From the NCBI GenBank assembly GCA_938074205.1, contig CALJES010000011.1, forward strand, positions 124,001-188,000: a DNA stretch of 64,000 bases. The letters run 5' to 3'. The stretch is from an uncultured bacterium. Lineage in GTDB: Bacteria; Armatimonadota; UBA5829. Position 1 is the stretch's first letter. Every line of letters starts with the position of its first letter. The notes under the pieces are model-generated. The model was not told the DNA's origin, did no database searches, and saw only the letters and a list, made by a program, of their open reading frames with translations. A program made the translations under genes and the position numbers. Of this stretch, positions 43,527-52,016 are shown one piece after another.

Positions 43527-45263
43527 TTACGACCTCCCGCTTGATTTCGGGTGATCTGTGGCGGTGGAATCATTGCGTAGTGGTAACGAGTTGCGCTTGT
43601 CGGAGGATGTCGATTGTAGCATCTCCCTAGCATGCAGAGTAGCAACTTCGGACCCACTGCCGCCACCAAGCATACGAGCGATTTCGGCGACGCGGTCTTC
43701 GCCGGTGAGCTTTTTCGCAGTGACAATCGTCCGTCCGCCAGAAACAACCTTTTCGATTCCGATCTGGGTGGTTGCCTTACTTGCTATCTGGGCCAGGTGA
43801 GTCACACATAACACTTGGCATTGTGAAGCTAGCGAGGCCAACTTCTCACCAAGCACCTGAGCAGTAACTCCACCTATTCCGACATCGATTTCATCGAATA
43901 CTAGAACTGGCACCTCGGGCCTCTTGGTAACTGTTTTCAACGCCAGCATTATCCGCGATATTTCTCCACCCGAGGCTATCTTTGCAAGGGGCTTTACAGG
44001 CTCTCCAGGGTTAGGAGAGATCAAGAACTCTACTGTATCGGCACCGGATGGTCCAGGCTCGGTGGGTTCAATCGAAACTTCAAAGTGAGCACTTTCCATT
44101 GCAAGGTCCGCTAGTTCCTGTTCCACACACCTTTTGAAATATGGTGCACCTTCCCGTCGCAAATTAGTGAGTTTGTCACACGCTTCGCGCAGCTCAGTCT
44201 GCAGCTCATTCGCTTTGTGTTCAATCTCCGACAAACGCTCCTCTGTTCTGTCCAGTTCGTCGAGTTTGTTTGATAGGTCTGAGCCGTAACGGATTATGTC
44301 CTCTATGGTATCGCCGTACTTGCGTTTCAGCCTCCTGATCAGATCCAAACGGTCTTCTATTTCCTCGAGTCGCTTGGGGTTAGCTTCAATTTGTTCTTCG
44401 TGGTTACGTAGGGATAGCACAGCTTCCTGAGCCGCAGTAAGAGCCGTCTGCAGCTGCTCAGCTATGGAGGAAAATGCCGGGTCAATTACAGCAATCCTCT
44501 CAGCGGTTGCAGCTGCTTTGCTCAAACAGTCTACGGCGGATCCGTCGGACCCCAAAAGACCATAGATCTCCGCCGAAGCTTGCAAGAGCTTCTCCGAATT
44601 TGCCAAGCGGTTTCTCTCCGCGAGGAGTTCTTCTTCCTCACCGCATTTCAACTCAGCTGCTCGGATTTCCTCAAGTTGGTACTTGTAAAGATCAATTAGC
44701 CGTGCGCGATCTCGTTCGTGGGCTTGCAATCGCTCTTTTTCTGCCAAAACGTCTTGCAATTCTTCCCAGAGATGCCGAATATGGCTTTTCAGCGCCTGTG
44801 CTTCCTTTCCCAACCAGCTGTCGAAGATGTTTCGGTGGTTGACGATCGCCAATAAGGACTGATGTTCATGCTGTCCGTGAAGATCTACCAAGTGGGCGGT
44901 GATTTCGCGCAATATCGATGCAGGTGCAGCTCTGCCATTTATGCGACAACCCGCTCGGCCTTCCTTCGCTATTTCGCGGGTTAAAATTAAGAAACCGTCT
45001 TCCGGAGAGTACCCCAGCTCCGATGCGATTTGTGAAGCTGACGGTGCTTCGGCAATATCAAAAACTGCTTGGATCAGACACTTGTCTGCACCGCTTCTGA
45101 CTACATCTGAAGTTGCGCGTTCTCCGAGCACGGCTGCTACCGCGTCAACAATAATGGACTTCCCTGCGCCGGTCTCACCGGTAAGCACCGTGAACCCAGG
45201 ATCTAATTCGAGGCGTAGTTCGTCGATTAGCGCAAAGTTCCGTATGTACAGCTCTGTCAGCAT
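43527..45263 (-). CDS. recN: DNA repair protein RecN
   Basis: 578 aa from the ATG at 45263; a GTG two codons upstream is an alternative. SMC-like ATPase of double-strand break repair: Walker A GETGAGKS near residue 29, a long coiled coil (about 150-370), the ABC signature region KIASGGEISRIMLALK, and Walker B VPVLVFDEIDVGIGG. The start MLTELYIRNFALIDEL is the family norm. It overlaps the end of nadK by about 7 bases and is followed 2 bases later by steA. The recN-steA-steB order is also seen in Actinobacteria (family knowledge). Confidence 0.96.
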   Translation of the reverse strand: MLTELYIRNFALIDELRLELDPGFTVLTGETGAGKSIIVDAVAAVLGERATSDVVRSGADKCLIQAVFDIAEAPSASQIASELGYSPEDGFLILTREIAKEGRAGCRINGRAAPASILREITAHLVDLHGQHEHQSLLAIVNHRNIFDSWLGKEAQALKSHIRHLWEELQDVLAEKERLQAHERDRARLIDLYKYQLEEIRAAELKCGEEEELLAERNRLANSEKLLQASAEIYGLLGSDGSAVDCLSKAAATAERIAVIDPAFSSIAEQLQTALTAAQEAVLSLRNHEEQIEANPKRLEEIEDRLDLIRRLKRKYGDTIEDIIRYGSDLSNKLDELDRTEERLSEIEHKANELQTELREACDKLTNLRREGAPYFKRCVEQELADLAMESAHFEVSIEPTEPGPSGADTVEFLISPNPGEPVKPLAKIASGGEISRIMLALKTVTKRPEVPVLVFDEIDVGIGGVTAQVLGEKLASLASQCQVLCVTHLAQIASKATTQIGIEKVVSGGRTIVTAKKLTGEDRVAEIARMLGGGSGSEVATLHAREMLQSTSSDKRNSLPLRNDSTATDHPKSSGRS

Positions 45264-46141
45264 GGCCACTCGCCGCTGAAACGCTCACCCCAGCGCAGCC
45301 GCTGCTGGAGTTTGTGGTAGAAACTCAGCGGATCGAACTGGATCAACTTTGCTTGGATGCTTGCCTTCCCAATTTCGACTGTGTCCCCAGGTATAAGATG
45401 GTGCGCAACCTGTCCGTCTAGTGTGAGAGCCAAATCTTGATTGTCTTCTTCCGTTTCGCCTGTGATGGTGATGACTTCCGTGTCCGGGACCACAAGAGAT
45501 CTCGCATTCATAGTGTGTGGACATATGGGAGTCACAACAAATACAGGAACACCTGGGTGCACGACTGGTCCTCCAGCGGAGAGAGAATACGCGGTGCTTC
45601 CCGTAGGGGTTGACACTATAATTCCGTCAGCACTATAGGTCACGATATACTTGCCATTAACAAACATTCGTAGTCCGAGCATTCTGGCAACAGGTCCTTT
45701 GGATACGACTGCATCGTTGAGCCCAGTGTATTCTCCTTTACACTCACCGTTCTGCGCCAGTACGCGGGCCTGCAGAAGTGTCCTCTTGGTGACGATGTAG
45801 TCACCATCAAGAATCCTAGTCAGAGCCGATATAGTATCTCTAGGGTGTATTTCAGTTATAAAGCCGTATTGGCCAAAGTTGACGCCCAACATTGGCGTGC
45901 TGCAACGAGCAGCAAGCTGGCTCCAGTGCAGCATTGTGCCGTCGCCGCCTAAGACAAGAAGCAAATCTGCCTTTGCAATTTCGTTATCCGTTGTGCTCAG
46001 ATCGGGCCGGTTAAGTTTCTTAGCGGCTTCTTCAATCACGACTGCGTGTATGCCACGGTCCTCGATCCACTTTAGTACCTCAGCCGCCAGTTCGAGGGCT
46101 TCTCTTTTCTTGGGGTTCGGAGCTAGACCAATTGTCTGCAT
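45257..46141 (-). CDS. nadK: NAD kinase
   Basis: 294 aa from the ATG at 46141 (MQTIGLAPNPKK), matching the usual family N-terminus; an ATG at 46201 is possible but neither has a clear ribosome site. Motifs: LLLVLGGDGTMLHW (GGDG), GVNFGQYGFITEI, the LNDAVVSKG segment (NE/D motif), and YSADGIIVSTPTGSTAYSLSAGGP. It makes NADP from NAD. It overlaps recN by 7 bases; a nadK-recN pair is common. Confidence 0.95.
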   Translation of the reverse strand: MQTIGLAPNPKKREALELAAEVLKWIEDRGIHAVVIEEAAKKLNRPDLSTTDNEIAKADLLLVLGGDGTMLHWSQLAARCSTPMLGVNFGQYGFITEIHPRDTISALTRILDGDYIVTKRTLLQARVLAQNGECKGEYTGLNDAVVSKGPVARMLGLRMFVNGKYIVTYSADGIIVSTPTGSTAYSLSAGGPVVHPGVPVFVVTPICPHTMNARSLVVPDTEVITITGETEEDNQDLALTLDGQVAHHLIPGDTVEIGKASIQAKLIQFDPLSFYHKLQQRLRWGERFSGEWPC

Positions 46142-46216
46142 AGTGTGCCGGGTCCTAATGTTAACAAGATCTACGGGTCGGTTCAGGAAGGGAGTTACCA
46201 TTCACGAAATGTTTTG

Positions 46217-47689
46217 CTAACTTGCTGATGGTCTTTTCGCTTTTTTGATTTCCTCGCACCGCTCCAGGTTTTGGCGGGCTTCACTGTTGTTCGGATCCGC
46301 CTTCAATGCCTTCAGATACTGCTCACACGCCTCTTCTAACTTGTTCTGTCGCTCAAGTTCGACGCCCAGGTTGTTGTAAGCTCGTGCCATTTTGGGATTC
46401 AGTTCTATGGCTTTCTTGTAGCACTCAATGGCTTGGTCGTGGCGCCCTAATCGAGATAGCACTACACCCATTCCGAACCTAGCTTCCGCCGACTTCGGGT
46501 CTATTTCAGTGGCTTTTCGGTAATGCATCAGCGCGTCTTCATTACGATTCAGAGCGAGCAGCACGCTTGCTAGGTTGAGCCGTGCTGCGACGTTTTGGGG
46601 GGATAGCGATACAACTTTTTCCCACGCCGACGCTGCTTCCGGCGTGTTGCCTTGAATTGTAGCTATGTTGATCCACGCCGTGATTAGGCTTGGGTTTTTC
46701 TCCGTTGCAAGACTCAGGCTAGATAACGCCTCTTCTTTTCGTCCACACTTGAACTGAGCCCACCCCAGGTGTGCGAGCGCTTCGGCGTCGTCTGGGGCTT
46801 TTTCTACGACCGACGAAAAAGCTTCGACCGCCTTTGAAAACTGTGCAGAGTTGAGGTACGCAACACCTAAGTTGTATTGGGAAACAATGTCATCGGGTTT
46901 TAGGCGCAAGGCCACCTCATAAGCGGCAGCTGCTTTGTTGTATTCGCTCATCGAGGCGCTTACCTGGGCCAGTCCCAAATGTGCTCTATAGTTCTTAGGG
47001 TCGAGTGCGATAGCTTTGATGAATGCGTCTTTGGCTGATTTGTTGTCGCCCTTAGATTTGAGCGCCCATCCTAGGTTCGTAATTATTTCAACATTGTTCG
47101 GTGCAAGGACAAGTGCCTTGCGAAGCTCTGCGATCGCTTCATCTAGGCGCCCTGCCTCCTGCAATGCAAGTGCTAGGTTGTTTCGTATTTGGTGATCGCG
47201 CGGCGAAGCCGCGGCGGCTTTGCGGTAAGCTTCGATAGCTTTGTCGAGTTGTTTTAGGCGGAGAAGTGTTGTGCCCAGATTATCGAGGCACTCCGCCCAG
47301 TTAGGACGCATTTTCAAGGCTTTTTCGAACTCTGCAGCCGCGCTTTTGTAATCACCTAAGCCGAAGTATGCCATTCCGAGGTTGCATCTGACTTCGGCCC
47401 CGTCCGCTTTCAGACTGATGGCTTCTTTCAAGACACTCAAAGCCGCTGAGTAATCTGCTTTCTTGAGCAGCAAGAAGCCAAGCCATTCTCTCACGTTCGC
47501 CTCATCTTTATTGGACTCGGCTAGTGTTTTCAGTTCTGCTATTGCTTCGTCCAGCTTTCCGCTTTTATATAGGTCGATAGCAGACTTCAGGTCACCGGCC
47601 GCTGACGCAGTCAGCGAAACCAGAAACGTAGCAGCCAGAGTCAGTTGGAAGACAAAAAGCAAACGCGAGAAAAGAGTTTTCGGCATCAT
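46217..47689 (-). CDS. Exported TPR-repeat protein
   Basis: 490 aa from the ATG at 47689, ahead of a signal peptide (residues 1-31, LLFVFQLTLAATFLVSLTASA). The AGGAGG lies 10 bases before this ATG; a longer frame from 47713 would place it inside the gene. About 13 tetratricopeptide repeats of 34 residues fill residues 33-480, with consensus elements such as AxxxLGxxLLxLxxxxKAIExYRKA. Probably a periplasmic or envelope scaffold. It lies 75 bases upstream of nadK on the same strand, so it may be part of the nadK-recN-steA run. Confidence 0.88.
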   Translation of the reverse strand: MMPKTLFSRLLFVFQLTLAATFLVSLTASAAGDLKSAIDLYKSGKLDEAIAELKTLAESNKDEANVREWLGFLLLKKADYSAALSVLKEAISLKADGAEVRCNLGMAYFGLGDYKSAAAEFEKALKMRPNWAECLDNLGTTLLRLKQLDKAIEAYRKAAAASPRDHQIRNNLALALQEAGRLDEAIAELRKALVLAPNNVEIITNLGWALKSKGDNKSAKDAFIKAIALDPKNYRAHLGLAQVSASMSEYNKAAAAYEVALRLKPDDIVSQYNLGVAYLNSAQFSKAVEAFSSVVEKAPDDAEALAHLGWAQFKCGRKEEALSSLSLATEKNPSLITAWINIATIQGNTPEAASAWEKVVSLSPQNVAARLNLASVLLALNRNEDALMHYRKATEIDPKSAEARFGMGVVLSRLGRHDQAIECYKKAIELNPKMARAYNNLGVELERQNKLEEACEQYLKALKADPNNSEARQNLERCEEIKKAKRPSAS

Positions 47690-48073
47690 AGTGCGCGATC
47701 CTCCTGCGCGCAATTTAGGTAAAGACTGGGCACGGTCTAATTATACCAACTCGCGAGTTAGCGAAACAACGCCACTAGGGGACTATAAATTGTTGTTAGT
47801 AACAGGAATTGTTTCGTCCCTCAAAGCAGCGTACACTCTGCCTCTGAAACCCCAGCTGCAATCTGCAACCCGTGCGGCCTTGACAACTCCGCTTTCGCAG
47901 TAGTGGTCTGAGATGTCACACAAGATCAAACATTTTACGTCTTCTCTTGCGACCCATTCGATCGCGGTCTCGATGGTGCAGTGCCGCTGTGTTGTTTTTC
48001 TGTGCGGCACTTCCTAAGTCGGACGCGTAGCGCACCGGTCTGACGGCATCGCGAGCCGGTTGCACTGTTGCGG
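47690..48073. other. Gene-poor gap with a weak minus-strand reading frame
   Basis: About 380 bases. One minus-strand frame (47783-48010, 75 codons, GTG start) reads like protein (CLILCDISDHYCESGVVKAA), but AGGA lies only about one base before the start, it is rich in Cys/His, and no family is recognised. It may be a gene remnant or chance. Nothing else is supported. Confidence 0.35.
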
Positions 48074-49492
48074 TTAGGACTGGGCTAGCTTTATGAAGCG
48101 ATTAGCGATTGCCAAGGCCGGATCCAACGGTACTTCCGCAGGTTTTGTGTTCGGCGGGATAGAAATTATTGGTCTGGAGTCTAGTACCTTGCCTTCAAAT
48201 TGAGGCAGCCATTTGGATTCCGCCTGTAGCATCTCGCGCGTCATTTCCCTGATTTCGTGAAGCGTGAGGACTGCACCTGTTAGAGGGTCTAGTGCGATTG
48301 CCTGCATAACCAATTCCGGATCTGCATCCAGCGCAGCCTTAACGGTCAGCTCCTGTACCAATACATTCGTCATGTTGAGAGCCGCGCATTGAGGGGGAAG
48401 ATCACCGATGCTTGTCGGATGCAAGCCAGTTCTATCTGCATATACCGGCACCTCCACGCAGCAGCCGTTCGGTAGATTTGTAATGAATGAATCGTTGCGA
48501 ACGTTCCCGTTAAATCGGAAAATCCGTCCCGTTTCAAGTGCTTCGATTATGTAAGAGCAGTATTCGGCGCTTCTAGGTTCGAGCTTCTTTGATTCGATTG
48601 ACAACGGGTCGGTTGTCCTGAATTTTTCGTCCAACATTCGACAGTATTTGTAGTACGCGCCGCTGGCACCTCCGAAATCCGGCTGGTCACAGTAGGTGTC
48701 GAGAGCCTTTTTATTCTTTCGGAACCACGGAACATATTCAGAAAGGTGTCCTGTACTCTCAGTCATAAAATATCCGAAATGCCGAAACACCTCACCGCGG
48801 ACCTTCTCGTTTACGTAATACTCCGGTTTCTCGAACCTCTCTCGAAGTATGGGGTACAGGTCGCGGCCATTGTGTTCCAGCTTCAAAAACCACGCCATAT
48901 GATTGATTCCGGCAGCTACGAAGTCTATCTCCTCTTTCTTCACACCTGTATATCCAGCTATTAAGTCGAGAGTGGTCTGGACACCGTGGCACAGACCTAC
49001 AAACTTAAGCCCCGGCACTGTGCCCAGAGCCCAGCAGTTAGCGGCCATCGGATTGGCATAGTTCAGCAAGTATGCGTCGGGGCACAGCTCCATCACGTCT
49101 TTCGCAATATCCATTAACACTGGTATGGTGCGCAACGCACGAAAAACGCCTCCGGGGCCTAGAGAGTCACCTATGCACTGATCTACCCCATACTTGAGAG
49201 GAATCTCCCAGTCCAATTGGAATGCATCAGCACCACCAATCTGGATCATGATAACTACGTAATCTGCACCTTCCAGCGCTTTCCTCCGGTCAGTTGTTGC
49301 CCACACTTTGGAAGGCAGGTTTTTTTCGCGGATAACATCTTTGGCGAACGCTTCCATTCTGCGCAGCTTGGTTTCGGTCGGGCTCATTAGGGCGAATTCG
49401 GAATCCGCAAGAGCATCTGTGGCCATTATGTCCATCATAAGCGTTTTGCAGAAGACTACGCTGCCTGCGCCGATCATTGCAATTTTGGCCAT
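48074..49492 (-). CDS. GH4-family glycosidase (alpha-galactosidase/6-phospho-glycosidase type)
   Basis: 472 aa from the ATG at 49492, with AGGAGGAG upstream; a longer frame from 49615 lacks this. GH4 uses NAD+ and a divalent metal: Rossmann MAKIAMIGAGSVVFCKTLM, then IGGADAFQLDW, the catalytic/metal region GLCHGVQTT (Cys, His) and AAGINHMAWFLKL (Asn-His). These patterns suit alpha-galactosidase or alpha-glucuronidase (MelA/AglA) more than 6-phospho-beta-glucosidases, but substrate is uncertain. Cytoplasmic. It follows the FG-GAP gene by about 30 bases on the same strand. Confidence 0.91.
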   Translation of the reverse strand: MAKIAMIGAGSVVFCKTLMMDIMATDALADSEFALMSPTETKLRRMEAFAKDVIREKNLPSKVWATTDRRKALEGADYVVIMIQIGGADAFQLDWEIPLKYGVDQCIGDSLGPGGVFRALRTIPVLMDIAKDVMELCPDAYLLNYANPMAANCWALGTVPGLKFVGLCHGVQTTLDLIAGYTGVKKEEIDFVAAGINHMAWFLKLEHNGRDLYPILRERFEKPEYYVNEKVRGEVFRHFGYFMTESTGHLSEYVPWFRKNKKALDTYCDQPDFGGASGAYYKYCRMLDEKFRTTDPLSIESKKLEPRSAEYCSYIIEALETGRIFRFNGNVRNDSFITNLPNGCCVEVPVYADRTGLHPTSIGDLPPQCAALNMTNVLVQELTVKAALDADPELVMQAIALDPLTGAVLTLHEIREMTREMLQAESKWLPQFEGKVLDSRPIISIPPNTKPAEVPLDPALAIANRFIKLAQS

Positions 49493-49523
49493 ATTTCTCC
49501 TCCTGTGTGGCGGCTCAGCCGTC

Positions 49524-50753
49524 TTATTTCTTCGTTCCCACTTGCTCCGGACCAAGGTTTCTGAAAAGGAAAAGTCCTTCTTTTCCTGGAGCAACGATAT
49601 CGAGCCTGCCATCACGATCGATATCTACTACGTGCATAAAAATTCCTGTGCCTGAGTGTTGGCCAGCCTTGCCGTAGTCGATTACGCACTTCGTCCAGGA
49701 TTCACCATTCCATTTGAAATAATAGAGGCCAACTATATCGGTCTCTCCCGGTTCCGTACCGCAGTGTGCGCGGTACCTGTTGCCAGTTACAATCTCCTTC
49801 TCCCCGTCCCCGTCTATATCCGCGTATACCATCTCGTGATACTGCGAAAAGTAAGGGTCAATCGGATGCTTAACCCATTTTCTAGTGTTTTTCTCCGGCA
49901 TTTGAGTGTAGTAGTCGAGCCCATACCCGTGTGCTTGTCCGACGATAAGTTCCGGCAGCCCGTCCTTGTTGAAGTCGTCAACGATGATTGGCACACTTGC
50001 GCTTCCTAGATTGAACTCCTGATGGAAAATCCATTCACTGGATAGCGGGTCAGCGGGTGACTCCCACCAGCCATTCGAAACAACAAAGTCGCCTCTGCCA
50101 TCTCCGTTGACGTCGCCAAACCCCAAGCCATGGCCTGATGCACCTTCTCTCTGGACGAAAATCTTGCGCCATTTAGGTTCCTTACCCTTTTTCACGAGTT
50201 TGTAGAATCGAAGCGGCGTTCCTGGAGTGTTAGGGCAGATCTCTAGTTGTCCGTCGCCGTCTATATCCCAAGCCCTTGCAGTTTCAATATTGCCGCATTG
50301 GTCAATCTCGTGAGTTTGCCATTCAATTCTTTGACCCCTCGGATTTTCTCGCCAGACCAGTGTTGCGCCCCACCAACCGCCGGTAACGATGTCAATGTAG
50401 CCGTCGCCGTTGATATCTATCGCGATAGTGGAGAAATCATCGTAGTATTCTCCCTCAGCTCGCACATCGCACATCTTGTGTTTGGTCCAGTTGGGGGCTT
50501 CGTACCAATATGCTCCGCAAACGATGTCCAGCTTTCCGTCGTTATTCACGTCGAAGGCGGCTGCAGACTCAAATGCTCCGTCGTCAATCTTAATCTTTTC
50601 CCACTCAAGTCTTCTCATAGAGTTGTCTACCCTCGCTGCGTGTGATAGGCTGTATGCGGCAAAACATGCGCAGACTGCTGCCGATGCGCGGTTCCAATGC
50701 CGCAGCATGAAAGCACATATGGAGCGGAAGAAACCGCTAAAATGGATCATCAT
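49524..50753 (-). CDS. Exported FG-GAP/VCBS repeat protein
   Basis: 409 aa with a signal peptide (about residues 1-40). The mature part is a beta-propeller of about seven FG-GAP repeats, each with a DxDGDGxxD calcium loop: DVNNDGKLDIV, DINGDGYIDIV, DIDGDGQLEIC, DVNGDGRGDFV, DFNKDGLPELI, DIDGDGEKEIV, DIDRDGRLDIV. Such propellers bind ligands or other proteins on the cell surface; no enzymatic motif is visible. ATG with AAGG 5 bases upstream. Divergent from the nucleosidase gene and upstream of the GH4 gene. Confidence 0.88.
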   Translation of the reverse strand: MMIHFSGFFRSICAFMLRHWNRASAAVCACFAAYSLSHAARVDNSMRRLEWEKIKIDDGAFESAAAFDVNNDGKLDIVCGAYWYEAPNWTKHKMCDVRAEGEYYDDFSTIAIDINGDGYIDIVTGGWWGATLVWRENPRGQRIEWQTHEIDQCGNIETARAWDIDGDGQLEICPNTPGTPLRFYKLVKKGKEPKWRKIFVQREGASGHGLGFGDVNGDGRGDFVVSNGWWESPADPLSSEWIFHQEFNLGSASVPIIVDDFNKDGLPELIVGQAHGYGLDYYTQMPEKNTRKWVKHPIDPYFSQYHEMVYADIDGDGEKEIVTGNRYRAHCGTEPGETDIVGLYYFKWNGESWTKCVIDYGKAGQHSGTGIFMHVVDIDRDGRLDIVAPGKEGLFLFRNLGPEQVGTKK

Positions 50754-50802
50754 CTATGCCTTATGCTTGCCAGGACATATTTCCTTTAGAGTCAGTATAG
50801 GG

Positions 50803-50869
50803 TTGTATTAAATTTCCTCGTCCTGTGGGCAAGAGGCGGTGAGGCTCGGTTTTTACAATCTTAGCCTCC
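50803..50869 (+). repeat. Two-part intergenic motif, second copy
   Basis: TTGTATTAAATTTCCTC (50803-50819) and TTAGCCTCC (50861-50869), 58 bases from start to start. Same pair as at 29056-29118. It ends 85 bases before the nucleosidase start. The rest of the 200-base divergent gap shows nothing further. Confidence 0.5.
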
Positions 50870-50954
50870 TGATAGAAAAGAGATTAGGCGCTGCGCGAAG
50901 AAGAGAGTTTCAGTGTATGAAATCCCTTGTTAATGAGCGAAGCGTGATCTCGTG

Positions 50955-51707
50955 ATGGATATGCAAGCCGATTTTGGGATTGTATTCGCGCTCAGCTTTG
51001 AACTGAGAGAATTCGTCAAAGCGCTTCGGCGTCGCGGGTATCGTATTAAGAGCGAATCAGGGTTGGTTCAAGCGACAATGGAAAAATCGAGCGTTCTTGC
51101 CCTAGCAAGCGGGGTTGGATGGCGTAGAGCTCGAATGACTACCAACACCTTGATAAGCAAAGGTGTCCGCGTTATCTTGGCCGCTGGTATTGCTGGCGGC
51201 CTGGATCCGAAATTGAGTCACGGGGATGTGATCGTTGCTCGGCGCATTTATTCTGAGATGTCTGCAGATTGTAGTCCGATTGCGTGCAGTTCTGTGGTGA
51301 ACAATCTGTGTGTTGACAAGACTGTGCCTGCCATACGATGGGCAGACGTTGTTAGCTGCGAGTGTGTTGTTGGCACCCCCGATGATAAAGCTCGCCTCTT
51401 TGCAGAGACCGGCGCTGCAGCCGTGGACATGGAGTCGTACGCCGTTGGGCAGGTATGTGAAAACGCCGGTATCCGGTTCTTTGTGGTGAGAGCTATAAGC
51501 GATACCGCCGCTGATAAGTTGCCATTCGTCCTAGTGGATGGTTGCTTGTCAACAAGCACGTTGCTGCGAACTTTGTGCACACAACCAGGCGAACTTATCG
51601 GTCTGCTTAGGTTCTACGTCATCTCTTGTCGGGCAGCAAAAAAGTTGGCAGAGTTTCTTGTTGATTTGCTCGTCAAAAGACCCCTGGAAGATCAAGACCA
51701 CCTGTAA
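50955..51707 (+). CDS. 5'-methylthioadenosine/S-adenosylhomocysteine-type nucleosidase
   Basis: 250 aa phosphorylase/nucleosidase fold. GIVFALSFELREF at the N-terminus, IAGGLDPKLSHGDVIVA, then the substrate motif AAVDMESYAVGQV (Glu that binds the ribose) and RAISDTAADKLPF (catalytic Asp). The GTG three bases earlier is an alternative start; no strong ribosome site is visible. A hopanoid-pathway-type (HpnG) or MTA/SAH nucleosidase cannot be told apart here. Its last 35 bases overlap the convergent ybaB gene. Confidence 0.86.
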   Translation: MDMQADFGIVFALSFELREFVKALRRRGYRIKSESGLVQATMEKSSVLALASGVGWRRARMTTNTLISKGVRVILAAGIAGGLDPKLSHGDVIVARRIYSEMSADCSPIACSSVVNNLCVDKTVPAIRWADVVSCECVVGTPDDKARLFAETGAAAVDMESYAVGQVCENAGIRFFVVRAISDTAADKLPFVLVDGCLSTSTLLRTLCTQPGELIGLLRFYVISCRAAKKLAEFLVDLLVKRPLEDQDHL

Positions 51708-52011
51708 TCTCGCGCAGTCTTGATGCTTTGATTTCTAGCCCTTTTTGCAGGACTTCGCGGACTGCACTCACAACAAGGTCTTCCAGCATTTCGACATCGT
51801 CTGGATCAACCACTTGCGGATCTATTTTGATTTCCAAAATCTCACCCTTGGCATTTGCTAAAGCCTTGACCATTCCTCCGCCGGAGGTCGCTTCAACTCG
51901 CTCATTTGCTAACTCGATCTCAAGTCTCTGGGTGTCCTCAGCCATTTTCCGGACTTGGCGCATCATATCGCCGAGTCCAGGTATGTTTCCAAATGGGTTT
52001 CGTTTCGCCAT
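51673..52011 (-). CDS. YbaB/EbfC nucleoid-associated protein
   Basis: 112 aa from the ATG at 52011, which has GAGGAG about 9 bases upstream; the 7 extra residues of a longer frame are unlikely. Pattern DMMRQVRKMAEDTQRLEIEL, then the conserved VEATSGGGMVKALANAKGEI and IDPQVVDPDDVEMLEDLV. It forms a DNA-binding dimer. dnaX ends 5 bases before its start, the usual dnaX-ybaB(-recR) order, though no recR follows; the convergent nucleosidase gene overlaps instead. Confidence 0.95.
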   Translation of the reverse strand: MAKRNPFGNIPGLGDMMRQVRKMAEDTQRLEIELANERVEATSGGGMVKALANAKGEILEIKIDPQVVDPDDVEMLEDLVVSAVREVLQKGLEIKASRLREITGGLDLPGVF

Positions 52012-52016
52012 CTTTG

